From Posidonia oceanica (Eukaryota > Streptophyta > Magnoliopsida > Alismatales > Posidoniaceae), in the NCBI GenBank assembly GCA_037176725.1, contig JAZBRS010000011.1:6324001-6388000 (forward strand): a stretch of DNA of 64,000 nucleotides. Direction: 5' to 3'. The notes beneath the pieces were generated by a model. It was not told the origin of the DNA. It did no database searches and was given only the letters and a program-made list of their open reading frames with translations. Shown in pieces: positions 12,101-22,700 of this stretch. The position numbers and the translations under genes are program-made. Positions within the stretch are counted from its first letter, which is position 1; every line of letters begins with the position of its first letter.

Positions 12101-12426
12101 GTAAGTCCTTCTGAACTCCTACATAGCACCTTATTGCATATCACTTGCATTGCATGCATTGTTTTCGCCCTGCGTTTTCCATGCATGTAGATTAGGACTT
12201 CCTCTTCTTGCCTATCCACTCTACTCCCTCTTTTCACGTACTCTTAATGTTTTTGGGTTGAGTTTTCCTTGGATTCGCTACTAATTACGACCTTCTTCCC
12301 CCTTTTCCACGATGTGATTGCACTGCGAGCTTTTGGCAGCGTGCGAGACACATTGTGGGACGGTTTAGTGGGAAACAGTCACAGAATAGTGGTGATCCCT
12401 CTGCTTGCCTTCTTTCCCCTTTGTAG
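12101..12426 (+). other. Candidate intron in LTR F
   Basis: The donor is CAAG|GTAAGTCC and the acceptor is CCCCTTTGTAG before GTCTTCACACC, 326 nt in all. Both sites match those of LTR C although the interior has diverged. Confidence 0.5.
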
Positions 12427-12569
12427 GTCTTCACACCTGCATTGTGTGGTCCTTAAGCAGTGTTTGTTTTCACACTTACACCGCTTGTCTCTCCTTACTT
12501 GTTTTACTCTTCCCCTTTGCATGTTTCTTTCATCTGCATTGCATGGCTTTTACGATGTTTTGTTTCGCT

Positions 12570-12855
12570 TGTTCTTGCACCGTTTTGCGTGCCTGCTCTG
12601 TTTCTTATACCGTTTTGCGTATATTGTTTTGCATGCTCGCTTTATTTCTTGCACCGTTTTGCATGCCTGCTTTGTTTCTTGAACTGTTTTGCATGCCTGC
12701 TTTGTTTCTTGCATCGTTTTGCATGTCGACTTTGTTTCTCGCACCGTTTTGCGTGCTCGCCTTGTTTCTTACACTGTTTTGTGTGCCTGCTTTGTTTCTT
12801 GCACCGTTTTGCATGTTGGCTTTCGTTTCTCGCACCGTTTTGCGTGTTTGACGCT
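12570..12855 (+). repeat. Hairpin minisatellite of LTR F
   Basis: About nine units of about 30 bp with the core CACCGTTTTGCGTGCC are present. It is the same family as 10638-11110 with fewer units. Confidence 0.85.
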
Positions 12856-13534
12856 GTTTTCCCTTGCATGTCGCCGGCATTGCCTGGTTTTACCGATATT
12901 TTGTTTTATCGCCTGCATTTGCATATAGGGCAGTGATGCTTACTGCTTGGAGTTCTCACGAACCAGGGTTCGCCCGGTTCGGAACACAGACTGCATTGCT
13001 GAGCGCTTAGATTGCACGTTTAATTCCGTGCATCGCATTTCATCACTTAGAGCACACCTATAAGCATCTAATTAGGCATTCATAGCACTTAGGTATTCAA
13101 AATCTGCATTTCCCTGCGTATGCGAGCGTAAGCCTAGAAAGACCGATTCTCGGGCGTGTCGGGGGTGCCTAACACCTTCCCCGCACGTAACAGGAGTCCT
13201 TACCCTTTCTCATGGCCCGTAATGACCATATTGCCCTTATCCTAGGCATGAGTCACATTATTTGCATCTTTTTTCTTTTGCATTGCATCTTTTGCTTGGT
13301 TTTGCGTGTTTATTCACGCATTTTCTCGGTTTTCCTTGTCTCCCGATTTAATAGACACGGTGGCGACTCTAATTTGTCTTATCTTCTTCTTTTCTTTCCT
13401 TTTTTCCCTTTTTTAAGTGTTTTCGAGTTAAGTCTTCCTTCTTGGACACAACTGCTAATAGTGAACCTAATTCTGATTGGTGCATGCGAGCTTTGGCAGT
13501 GTGCATGGACGATCTGAACACCGGGATTACTACA

Positions 13535-15468
13535 CTAAGCGTAGAAAAATCATGCCAAAACGACTAATATAAGTTAAAATGCCATTATGCAACAATAAAC
13601 AAGCTAGGGAAACAAAGCCAAAGCAAGAGCAAGGTGGCAACAAAGGGGCTTAGCACACTATCTGAAACCTGGCCTGAGTAACCGGTCACCAAGGCGACAG
13701 TGCACGTCGCCACTGTGCACAGCGATGGTGCAAGTCACCGCTATGACTAGCCGCCAAGGCTACTGTAGGCAAGCCAGACAACGGACTTCGCCGGCCAACC
13801 AAGCCATGCAAACGGCCATAAAACCTGCAAGCAAGCACTCACATAGACAGATGGCATAACAAGGAACACATTCATGCAAGCAACATGCAAAACAAGCCTC
13901 TGGGTCACGTGATACACTGGCGCAAAGTCGAGCCCGAAGACTGTAAAAGAACACAGTCGAGTCGCCGCTGCGACTAGCGACACGACTGGCAGCCCCCTAG
14001 TCGAAGTTTGGTGCCAAATCACGTGCCGCTGGCAATGCCTAAAATCAAACCAATGATCGGGGAAGCTCGACAACGTTCCCAAGAACATGCACATACAATC
14101 GGAATTAAAAATGAGGCTCTGGATCACCCCACCCACCTAATGGGTTTCCTTGCCGGTGGCCGACGCTTCCGACGGCCATGGAGGAGGCCAAGGAGCTTCG
14201 GAGCTTACGCACGGCTCACAGGAAGATAGGTGGAGGTGAGACGAAGCTAAGGAAACAAACAAAAATCAAAACAGGCAAGTGAGCGCTTCCCACCACCTCC
14301 TCGCTATCGACGGCCGGCGACGCCTACTGTCCAGCCATGAGGGAGGTCGGGAGTGCCATGGTCAGTGTATGGGACATCGGCGAGTGGTGGGGAAGGAAGG
14401 TGGTTGTGCTGTGAAGCTAATGGGATAAAAAAACAGGGGGTTCGGGCTTCCACGGAGGCTCCCTCATCATGCCGGAGTTTGCTGGCATCGCCGGTTATGT
14501 CGACGGTGGTGAGCTCGTGAACTTCCCTGGAGCATGGAGGAGGCTTTGGGGAGCACCGGTCATGCAAGGTGGGTGTGTGTGAGCTCAGGGACGACCCATG
14601 CCACGTGCTCAACGGCCGAAAGGCCTCACATGGGCGGCGGATGCCGTCGGAGCCGAGGAAGAAGAAGATGAAAACGGCGAAAGCAAGTGCCAAAATGCAG
14701 GAAAATACATGAGAATGATCCACTACCTACGAGGAACGAAACCTAATACAAAGAAGAGAGATTACCTGAGCGGAGGCGGTCGTCTTCTCTATCTCTAGCG
14801 AGACCCAACGGCGGGAAACTCGGAAGGCAGCAAGCGGGAGGGACTCTTGGAGGCACAGAATGCTCGGGGAAGGCTCACTCTCACACAAGGGAGGGATTTT
14901 GATCGCTCTAAAGGTCGGTGGCTTGCGAATTGTGTGAGATGGTTGGGAAGTGTGATGGGTCACTGGTTTTGATCGGCGAAGCTGTCAGGTGGCAGAGGTC
15001 GGTCGTCAGGTGGATGGGACGGCAAGTAAGTGTGGCAGGGTGGCAGAGGACGCGAAAGTCCTCTGGAGGGGACGGGGAGTTAGTGGAGTATGTGGCGGAG
15101 AGGACAGCAAGTTAGTGTTGTAGGTCAGTGGAGGAAGGTGACGGCAGGGCATGCACGGGAGTTCGAACAGGTCCCGAGTCGCCGCTGCACATGGTGGCAA
15201 ACTTGTTGCCACGGAGATAGGCGACAGCACTAGTCGCCGCTAGGACGGGCGATCGAACTGAACAGGGCCTGTTGCAGTGAAAACCAGGCCCGTTCCCTTG
15301 GATTTGGGCTGTTATTGGGCTTTGGTTTATGTTTAAGGTGGGGTTTTAGGTTTGGATTGGAATTAGGTTTGGATTGGTTTAGGTTTTGGTGGGATCCGCC
15401 AAGCCATGATCTGAGTAAGGCTCCAGAGAGATCTGCCGACATTTGGTTGCCAAAACGGGGTGTCTACA
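13535..15468 (-). mobile_element. Element B, part of 3' LTR next to the polypurine tract
   Basis: Read on the minus strand, this starts TGTAGACACCCCGTTTTGGC at 15468, right after a polypurine tract, and runs leftward for 1.93 kb until LTR F interrupts it. The start resembles the other LTRs only for the first 20 or so bases. The rest is a distinct, GC-richer subfamily with repeated words such as GCGGCGACTAG and GTCGCC. The remaining part of this LTR would lie left of the window. Several 60-140 codon frames occur, but none shows a recognisable domain. Confidence 0.65.
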
Positions 15469-16872
15469 GATGCCCCTCCCTGAGCGAGGTCAAGGGTACC
15501 AAGGCCGCTACTCAGGGTTGACAAGACACCTCGCCGAACCGGCAGGAGCATAGATGCTGTTGGTGTGAGTCACTTATCCGACGGATACGCCAGAAGTCAT
15601 GACTCGTTGCCGCGATGCGAATGCGAATGCAGATACTAGAATGCGATGCTAATGTAGATACGATGCTTACACTAATGCTCATTGTGCTGTACTCCGCTGG
15701 GGGAACGTGGGCGATGCATGCGTGTGACGGTGTTGTGGATGATGCAATGCTGAGGGTCGCTGAGCCGCCCGACTCTGAGCGACGAAGATGCGGGTCACTG
15801 AGCCGCCCGGCTCTAGGTGACGGTGCTGTGCATTGAGCAATGTATGGCTCTAGCCTGGGGGTGCCATTCGCTGAGCTCTGCTCTGAGCAAAGGCGATGCA
15901 GATGTTGTGTATGAGATGTTGGGGTGGAGCATGCGATGTCGGGCATGTAATGCCAAGGAAGCGATCCTAGAGGTGCACTACCACGAGTGTCATCTTCAAA
16001 TGGCAGGCTTCAAGGAGCTGTGGGTGCTGAAGTTACCACCTTGAGCAATACGCGAAACCAGGGGTTCGATTCCTAGGCATGCAATGCCAAGGAATGCGGA
16101 ATGCGGGAGTTGGTGTGATGACTACACGGAGTATAACAGCATAATGAGGATGAATGTAATGCGATGCAATGTAATGCAAATGGGGTGTGGTGCAGTGTAT
16201 ATACTGTGCGATGTAGTGTGGAGCATGCAATGCCAAGAAAGCGATCATGGCCGTGCACTATTGTGGGTGTCATCCTAAGCAGGCAAGCTATGTAGAGCTG
16301 CGGGTACTGAGGACGCTACCATGAGCAACACACAGGACCAGGGGTTCGATTTCTAAGCATGCAATGCCAGGGTGACGCGAAAGTACGATGCGAACATGCA
16401 ATGCAATGTGATGCAAATGGGGTGTAGTGCAGTGTATATACTATGCGATGTAATGTGGAGCATGCGATGTCAAGAAAGTGATCCGGGCCGTGCACTACCG
16501 CGGGTGTCATCCTAAGCGGGCAAGCTACGTAGAGCTGTGGGTACTGAGGACGCTACCTTGAGCAACACATGGGATTAGGGGTTCGATTTCTAAGCAAGCA
16601 ATGCCAGGGTGAGGCGAAAATGCAATGCGAACGTGCGATGCAATGTGATGCAATGACATGCAATAGACTGCAGTGTAATGCTATGTGATGCGATGCCTGG
16701 CACGTGACATCGAGAAGACGATCCTGGCCCAGCATTACCACAGGTATCATCCTAAGCATGCAAGCTACATAGAGTTGCGGGTACTGAGGACACTACCTTG
16801 AGCAACACATGGGACCACGGGTTCGATTTTTAAGCACATGATGCCAGGGTGAGGCGAAAATGCGATGCTAGT
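15469..16872 (-). mobile_element. Element B, internal region, piece 1
   Basis: The polypurine tract (reverse complement of GATGCCCCTCCCT, 15469-15481) is followed by about 470 bp homologous to the starts of A (40096 on) and E (56238 on). Next comes a four-unit tandem repeat with GGGGTTCGATTTCTAAGC or variants near 16056, 16340, 16577 and 16816. The last five bases, CTAGT, are the target duplication made by LTR D. The sequence continues at 30209, where homology to A resumes. It is non-coding. Confidence 0.82.
15940..16850 (-). repeat. Four-unit tandem repeat of element B
   Basis: Units of 240-290 bp each carry CAGGGGTTCGATT or a close variant, a GCGGGTGTCATCCTAAG phrase and ATGCAATG-rich spacers. 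It is the counterpart of 5090-5910 and 40600-41420. Confidence 0.8.
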
Positions 16873-17029
16873 TGTTGACACCCCATTTTGACAGGTTGAA
16901 TTGGCTCTCTTTCTCTCATTGGTGGTCCTCTCAAACCCTTCTTCTCAAACCAAAACCCACTTCAAACCTAAACACCTAAACTAAACCCAAAAGAACACCC
17001 ATTTTCAATCTACAAAACTACCCAAAAAC

Positions 17030-17291
17030 CCTAGCAAAAACCTAGCAAAAACCCTAGGAAAAACCTAGCAAAACCCTAAATCCTAAATCCAATCCAAAAC
17101 CCTAAACCCTAAAACCTAGCAAAACCTTAAACCCTAAAACCTAGCAAAAAACCCTAAACCCTAGAAAACCCTCCAAATCCTAAGCCAAACCCTAAAAACC
17201 AAACTTCAAATCATCCCCATTTTCAAACCCAAAATCACACTCCTTTTCTCAAACCCATTTCGTAAACCCTAAACCCTAAACCCTAAAACCT
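17030..17291 (+). repeat. Telomere-like CCCTAAA-rich tract in LTR D
   Basis: Degenerate repeats of AAACCCTA, the plant telomere unit in reverse complement, run through the start of LTR D. The tract is short, imperfect and continuous with LTR sequence, so it is not a chromosome end. The LINE inserted at its right end. Confidence 0.75.
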
Positions 17292-17381
17292 TTTCTCTTT
17301 TCTCTCAAGGAGAGAGAAAGTCCCGCCAAAATCAGTGCCCGCCCTTTCTTCCCATTCCGTCGGTGCCCTAGGGCAGGCGGG

Positions 17382-18347
17382 ATGGGGACTCCTCCTTTCT
17401 GCCCAGGGTTTCGGCCCTATTTTCCCCATCTGACCACCACCCTTCATCCTCATCCTCCCCTTTTGACTACTTCCTCTCACCCCGGTCCATGTTTGGATGC
17501 CCTAGGTTCCACTGTGGGTGGTTCATCTTCTTCAGGTATGAAGCCTGGTCCGATTGTGGAGGCTCCGGTGGCTTCGTTGCTCGGGACTCCTTCTGGTCCC
17601 CCTCCGTTGACCGATTCCGACCCTTCGAGGTGGGATTTCTCAAGCTGGTGAGGGTAAGACTCCTTTGCTGACGTCAACCCCTTCCGATAAAGGTACTGTT
17701 CCGCTTGTGGTTGAGGAACCTAGGGAAGGTACCCATGCTGATGCTCAGAGACTTAATAGAAGATCTTATGCTGATGTTGCGAGAAGTGGTGGTACGGAGG
17801 CAGAGTTTGCCCCTGGTGAAGGTCAGGGTTTGCAGGTGGTCAGGCCTGTGCGAGTTGGGGCTTAAGGTCTCTAACTCAGCTGAAGTTTCCCTCTATATCT
17901 ATGGAAGTGAAGGAGTCAGATGTGGGGTGTGACCCTTTAGCATCTCCTCCCAATTATCATAGCAAGCCCGAGGTGGCTCAGCGCCCTAAAACTTTTGCAG
18001 CTACAACTAGAGCATCTCATGTCCGACCATTGTTTGAAGATATTCCTCTGAAGACTCCGGTTGTGATGGAGGGCAAGAGAGTGGTAGTTTTCTCTCCGGA
18101 TGAGGTAGGGAAATTGTCTAGCCCTTTTTCATGGAGCCTGGTGGGAAAGTTTGAGTCTGGTAGGCCCTCTTTAATGCAAATCCGAATGACATTGAAGAGA
18201 GTCAGAACTTTCTCTTAGGAGTTCTTTGTGAGGGCAATTGATGATCATCATGTGATCATTCAATTCCAGAACAGAGATGACTTTGTGAATGGTTATATCA
18301 AGAAGGATTGGAGAGTGTTTGGCAAGACCATGAGGGTGTTCAGATGG
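17382..18347 (+). pseudogene. LINE ORF1, N-terminal part
   Basis: This is the first half of the ORF1 protein, which in plant L1 elements binds the element RNA. The frame runs 17382-17651, shifts to another frame for 17665-17865 (containing RRSYADVARS, a phrase typical of the region before DUF4283), and returns to the first frame at about 17870. An in-frame TAG follows at 18216-18218. After it, DUF4283-like sequence continues (AIDDHHVIIQFQNRDDF, then GKTMRVFRW) up to the TGG codon at 18345-18347, where LTR H is inserted. The frame is resumed exactly at 24213. Two frameshifts, one stop and the insertion mean that it cannot make a full protein. The start codon is uncertain. Confidence 0.75.
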
Positions 18348-18660
18348 TGTAGTAATCCCAATCAGAATTAGGTTTACTATTAGCGGCTATGTTCGAGGAG
18401 GAGAGCTCAACTCGAAAACACTTAAAACAGAGGAGAAAAGATAAGAAAAGAAAAAGATAAGACAATTCAGAGTCGCCACCGTGTCTATTATCGGGAGACA
18501 AGGAAAACCAAGGAAATGCGTGAGTTAACACGCAAAACCAAGCAAAGAGTGCAATGCAAAGCAATGCGAAAGAAAACAAATGCAAATGAATGCAAATGAT
18601 ATGACTCATGCCTAGGATAAGGGCAATATGGTCATTGTGGGCCAAAAGACCGGGCAAGGA

Positions 18661-18743
18661 CTCCTGTTACGTGTGGGGAAGGTGTTAGGCACCCCCGACA
18701 CGCCCGAGAATCGGTCTTTCTAGGCTTACGCTCGCATACGCAG
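18661..18743 (-). promoter_or_regulatory. Conserved LTR leader block (copy in H)
   Basis: This is the reverse complement of the block in LTRs 1 and C, almost identical, including GACACGCCCGAGAATCGGTC on the plus strand. Confidence 0.6.
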
Positions 18744-18997
18744 GGAAATGCAGGTTTGAATGCCTAAATGCCAATGAATGCTTGAATGAATGCTCATAGG
18801 TGTGCTCTAAGTGGTGGGATGCAATGCAGGAAAGTAAACGTGCAGTCTAAGTGCTCAGCAACGCTGTCTGTGTTCCGAACCGGGCGAGACCTGGCTCGTG
18901 AGAACTCCAGGCAGTAAGCATCACTGCCCTATATGCAAATGCAGATGGAAAAGCAAAACGACAGTAAAACCAAGCAATGTAGGCGACATGCAAGAGA

Positions 18998-19335
18998 AAA
19001 TGACGTAAAACACGCGAAACAACGCGAGAAACGAGAGCGACATGCGAAACGGTGTAAGAAAAGAAAGCCAGCACGCAAAACGGTGCAAGAAACAAGAACG
19101 ACATGCAAAACGGTGCAGAAAGCAAAATGGCACGCGAAACGGTGCAAGAAAACAAAGCGGCACGTGAAACGGTGCGAGAAAACAAAGCAAGCACGCAAAA
19201 CGGTGCCAAAAACAGAGCGGGCACGCAAAGTGGTGTCAAAAGCAAAGCGGGCACGCAAAACGGTGCTAAAAACAAAGCGGGCACGCGAAACGGTGCCAAA
19301 AGCAAAGCGGGCACGCAAAACAGTGCCAAAACAAG
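18998..19335 (-). repeat. Hairpin minisatellite of LTR H
   Basis: About eleven units of about 30 bp read GGCACGCAAAACGGTGCC or a variant on the plus strand. They are the reverse complement of the arrays in LTRs C and F. Confidence 0.88.
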
Positions 19336-19467
19336 CGAGATAAAGCATCGATAAAACCATGCAGATGCAAATGCTAAGAAAAAGGGCAAGAGAAGCAAAG
19401 GAGAGGTAAACAGTGCAGGTGTGAGAACGAGTGCAGTTTAAGGACCATGCAAAGTAGGTGTGAAGAC

Positions 19468-19792
19468 CTACAAAGGGGAAGCGAAACAAGTGGAAGGATT
19501 ACCACTGTTTTGTGACTGTTTCCCACCAAAATGTCCCATGATATGTCTCGCATGCTGCCAAGAGCTCGCGATGCGATCGGATCGTGGAAAAGGGGAAGAA
19601 AGTCGCAATTAGTGGTGAATCCAGGGGAAACACAACACAAAGCACTAGGAGTACGCAAAAAGAGGAAGTAGAGTTGATAGATAGGAAGAGGAAGTCCTAT
19701 TCTACATGCTCGAGAAACTAGAAAGCAAAAACAATGCAAGGAATGCAAATTGTGTGCAAATGAATGCTGTGCAAGGGTTCAGGAGGACTTAC
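19468..19792 (-). other. Candidate intron in LTR H
   Basis: Read on the minus strand, the donor CCAAG|GTAAGTCC begins at 19792, and the pyrimidine-rich acceptor CCCCTTTGTAG ends at 19468 before GTCTTCACACC. The length, 325 nt, is nearly the same as in LTRs C (322) and F (326). Confidence 0.5.
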
Positions 19793-22700
19793 CTTGGAAA
19801 CCTGAAGCCTGATCTGAAATCTGCTTGGTCCATGCTGAAGAGTGTTCCGCTGGGGTCGTCTAGGCAGCTTGGTTGAGAAGATCCAATGGCCGGATCTGAA
19901 GATATCCCAGCTTCAAGGCAGAGGGGCCAGAATAGGGGAGAAGAATGGATCTAGGTGTACAGGAGGTCCTAGGGGTGTGCACAACAGGTCCTCCTATGTA
20001 AATGAGAGCTAAGAATGCTTAAGTGTGTGCAGGAATGCCAAAATGCAAGAATGCATGAGTGCAATGCATGCAGAATGCAAGAAAAGACTTAGGGATGATT
20101 TTTCAGAAAACTGGGACATTATATGCAATTTTTGAAAAAGTGGGGGTCTAAATGCAAGGATTTTGAAAAGTTAGGGGCTTTTATGCAAAGTTTTTGAAAA
20201 CTAGGGGTCTGAGTGCAATTATGCAAAATATAGGGTTCAAAATGCAATTTTACAAGGCAAATATGCATTAGGACAAGTTTTGAAATCATATGGGAGATTG
20301 GCATGCAATTTTGAAATTAATAGGGTCTAAAATGCAATTTTGCAAGCAAAACAGTGGTCTTAATGGTCTGGGAATGCAAACAGGGGTCTATATGCAATTT
20401 TTAAAACATGTAGGGTCTAAAATGCAATTTTATAAGCAAAATATGCATTTAAATGGTTTTTATAAGCATATAGAGGACCTATGTGCAATTTTTAAAACAT
20501 GCAGGGTCAAAAATGCAATTTTATAAGCAAAATATGCATTTAAATGACAGGCAGAGGACCTATATGCAATTTTTAAATCATGCAGGGTCAAAAATGCAAT
20601 TTTATAAGCAAAATATGCATTTAAATATATGCTGTGCATTAATGAGGGAGCTATATGCAAAAATCAGAAAATATGAGGGAAATGATGCAATGCAGTAAAG
20701 AAAAATGGAAAATAAATGCCTAAGTTAACAGATCAGAGGACTAAACTGTAAATAAGAAAAACAACAGGGACTAGAAATGCAATTTATCAAGGTAAAATTA
20801 GAGCATTAAATCAGATTATTGACTAGAGGACTAACATGCAATAATAAAGAACTAGAGAGCCAGAACTTAAAAAAACACTGAAGAGAAACATGCAATTAAT
20901 CGATTTTTTAAGTTTTTTATGCAATATCATAAGATTTTAATGCGAAATTAAATGAATTTTAATAGAGGCAGGACCAGAATGCAATAAAGCAAAAAAACAA
21001 GGCAGATATGCAATTTGTTAACAAAATAGCATGGTAAAGAAAAAATAAAGCTACAGTGTTAAGCAGCAGCGGCGACCACTGTAGCAGATGACTACCAGTG
21101 GCCGGGAACTGCGGTGGGGGAGGCTGGTGAGGCGCTGACCGGTCGGCGATGCTCTCTGGAGGCAGACAGAGCTCGGGCGACGTCCGGCGAGCCGTGACAG
21201 TACCTGGAGTAGGCCGGAGAGGACGCCGGAGCGTCGCAGACCTGCTCAGAGGTAGTTCGGGCAATCGACACGACGTCGACGCGATCTGAAGGCACCGGCG
21301 TACTTCTGGAGGTCGTGCGGACCTGGGACAACCGTCGGAGCGGAGTTCTACAGACCGGAGCGGCGGAACGGTATCTGGGCTCGTTGGAGAAGAAAGCAGA
21401 CGGCGGCGTTGACTCAGCGAGGAAGGCACTGGAACCCTAGTCTAAGGGGCTAGGAAGCAAGAGCGGAGAAAAACTAAGCTAAACATGCAGAGGAGTACCT
21501 GTTTTGTAGTCCGGAGTGTTCCCCCGACGTCTGGTGCTTTAGTGGTCGCCGACGGAGATCGTCTGGCTGGTGCAGGCGTCATCGACTGCTCGGGAAGGTC
21601 GGGATCGGATCAGTGATGCACTCCGGAGCTTCCTGGATGCTCGGAGTGAAGCTCTGCGGACCGGAGCGAAGATTCGAAGTTTTGGGTGGACTGCTGGCAG
21701 CAGCAGGTGGGTGAGGCTGTTCTCTGCTCTCGGGACCAAATGGAGGGCACCGGCGACTTGCTGGAGGGTAGGTGAGTGTGTTCGGGAGCTCAGGAAGGCT
21801 GGTGGAGACTTGGGGAGGAAGATTGGGTTATTAGGTGATTTTCTAGTAGAGAAGGGTGTAGGTGTTTGTGGTGGTAGGTCTGGTCCGTGGTGAAGCTTGG
21901 GGCTGAAGCTCAGGTGGGTTTTGAAGATGGTGTTCAGGCGAGTTTGGTGGGGGAATTTGGGAAGGTTTAGTAGGTTGCAGTGTCGGGAATTTTTGAAGAA
22001 GTGGTGTTGGGTTGCTGTTGTGGTTTCAGAGTGTTCGGGGGGGAATGCTGGGTGGAATTGGAGAGTGGAGTGGAGGGCTGTGATGCTGGGCTTCTGGTGG
22101 AGATTGGGGGCAGAACTGGGAAAGATTTGCTGGGTTGTTGGAGGTTTGGTTGGGATGAAAATGAAGGAGGAAGAAGGGTGCTGGATGTCAGTGGAAGAGA
22201 AGAGGGAATTGGGTGCTCTCAGGGCTCTGGATGCTCTTGCTCTCTCTAGACGACAAAAGGCCGAAGAAGGAGGAGTGGTGTTGAGGATTTTAAGCAACTG
22301 GGGAGGAGTGGAGCGCGGGCTGGATTTGAATCCACTGGCGCGGGCTGCGGTTGCTGCAGCGAAGGACGACGGAGGTGACGGGCAATTAATGCCCCCAGAG
22401 AAGCCGCTGAGACGCGAGAGAAGAAGGTGCGAACTGGAGCTGATGGGATCAAGAGGGAAGAAGAAATTGAATTCAAAGAGGAGAGGGAGAGGGCTGGCGG
22501 GAGAGAAGGAGCAGAAGTTGAAGAGGAAGAAGAAGAAGGAGGGAAGAGGAAGGAGGACAGGCGTGCGTGGGCCGGGCTATGCGAAAAAAAGAAAGAAAGA
22601 AAAGAAGGAAGGAGGGGGGAAAAGGGTCGGACAGGGCCCAGGAAGAAAAAAGAAAGAAAAATAGAAGAAAGGAAGAAAGGGAGAAACAGGAAGGAAGGAA

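Larger units (their letters stand above)
11835..13534 (+). mobile_element. LTR F, 3' tail only
   Basis: These 1.7 kb repeat, with clear divergence, the last part of LTR C (about 9930-11834). They include the CTAGCTCCCAT phrase, the candidate intron, a shorter hairpin array (about 12570-12855), the leader block (about 13117-13206) and the GGATTACTACA end. The sequence begins in mid-LTR exactly where LTR C ends, so I read it as the downstream part of an older LTR into which C was inserted. A tandem duplication within one LTR is the less likely alternative, because the junction falls precisely on an LTR terminus. CTAAG (13535-13539) is the expected right target duplication of F. Confidence 0.72.

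Noticed and set aside
9930..13534. Tandem duplication of 1.7 kb within LTR C
   Set aside because: The junction falls exactly on the LTR end at 11834, which fits insertion of C into F better. It is kept as an alternative because the left target duplication is outside the window.
17030..17291. Telomeric repeat or chromosome end
   Set aside because: The CCCTAAA units are few and imperfect and continue into LTR sequence. The same type of tract occurs inside A and E/B LTRs.
21539..22664. Frames of 252-255 codons on both strands in LTR H, and of 187-269 codons at 49739-50302 and 61454-62263
   Set aside because: They lie in the GC-rich LTR segment, overlap each other on opposite strands or frames, are not collinear between LTR copies and show no recognisable domain.
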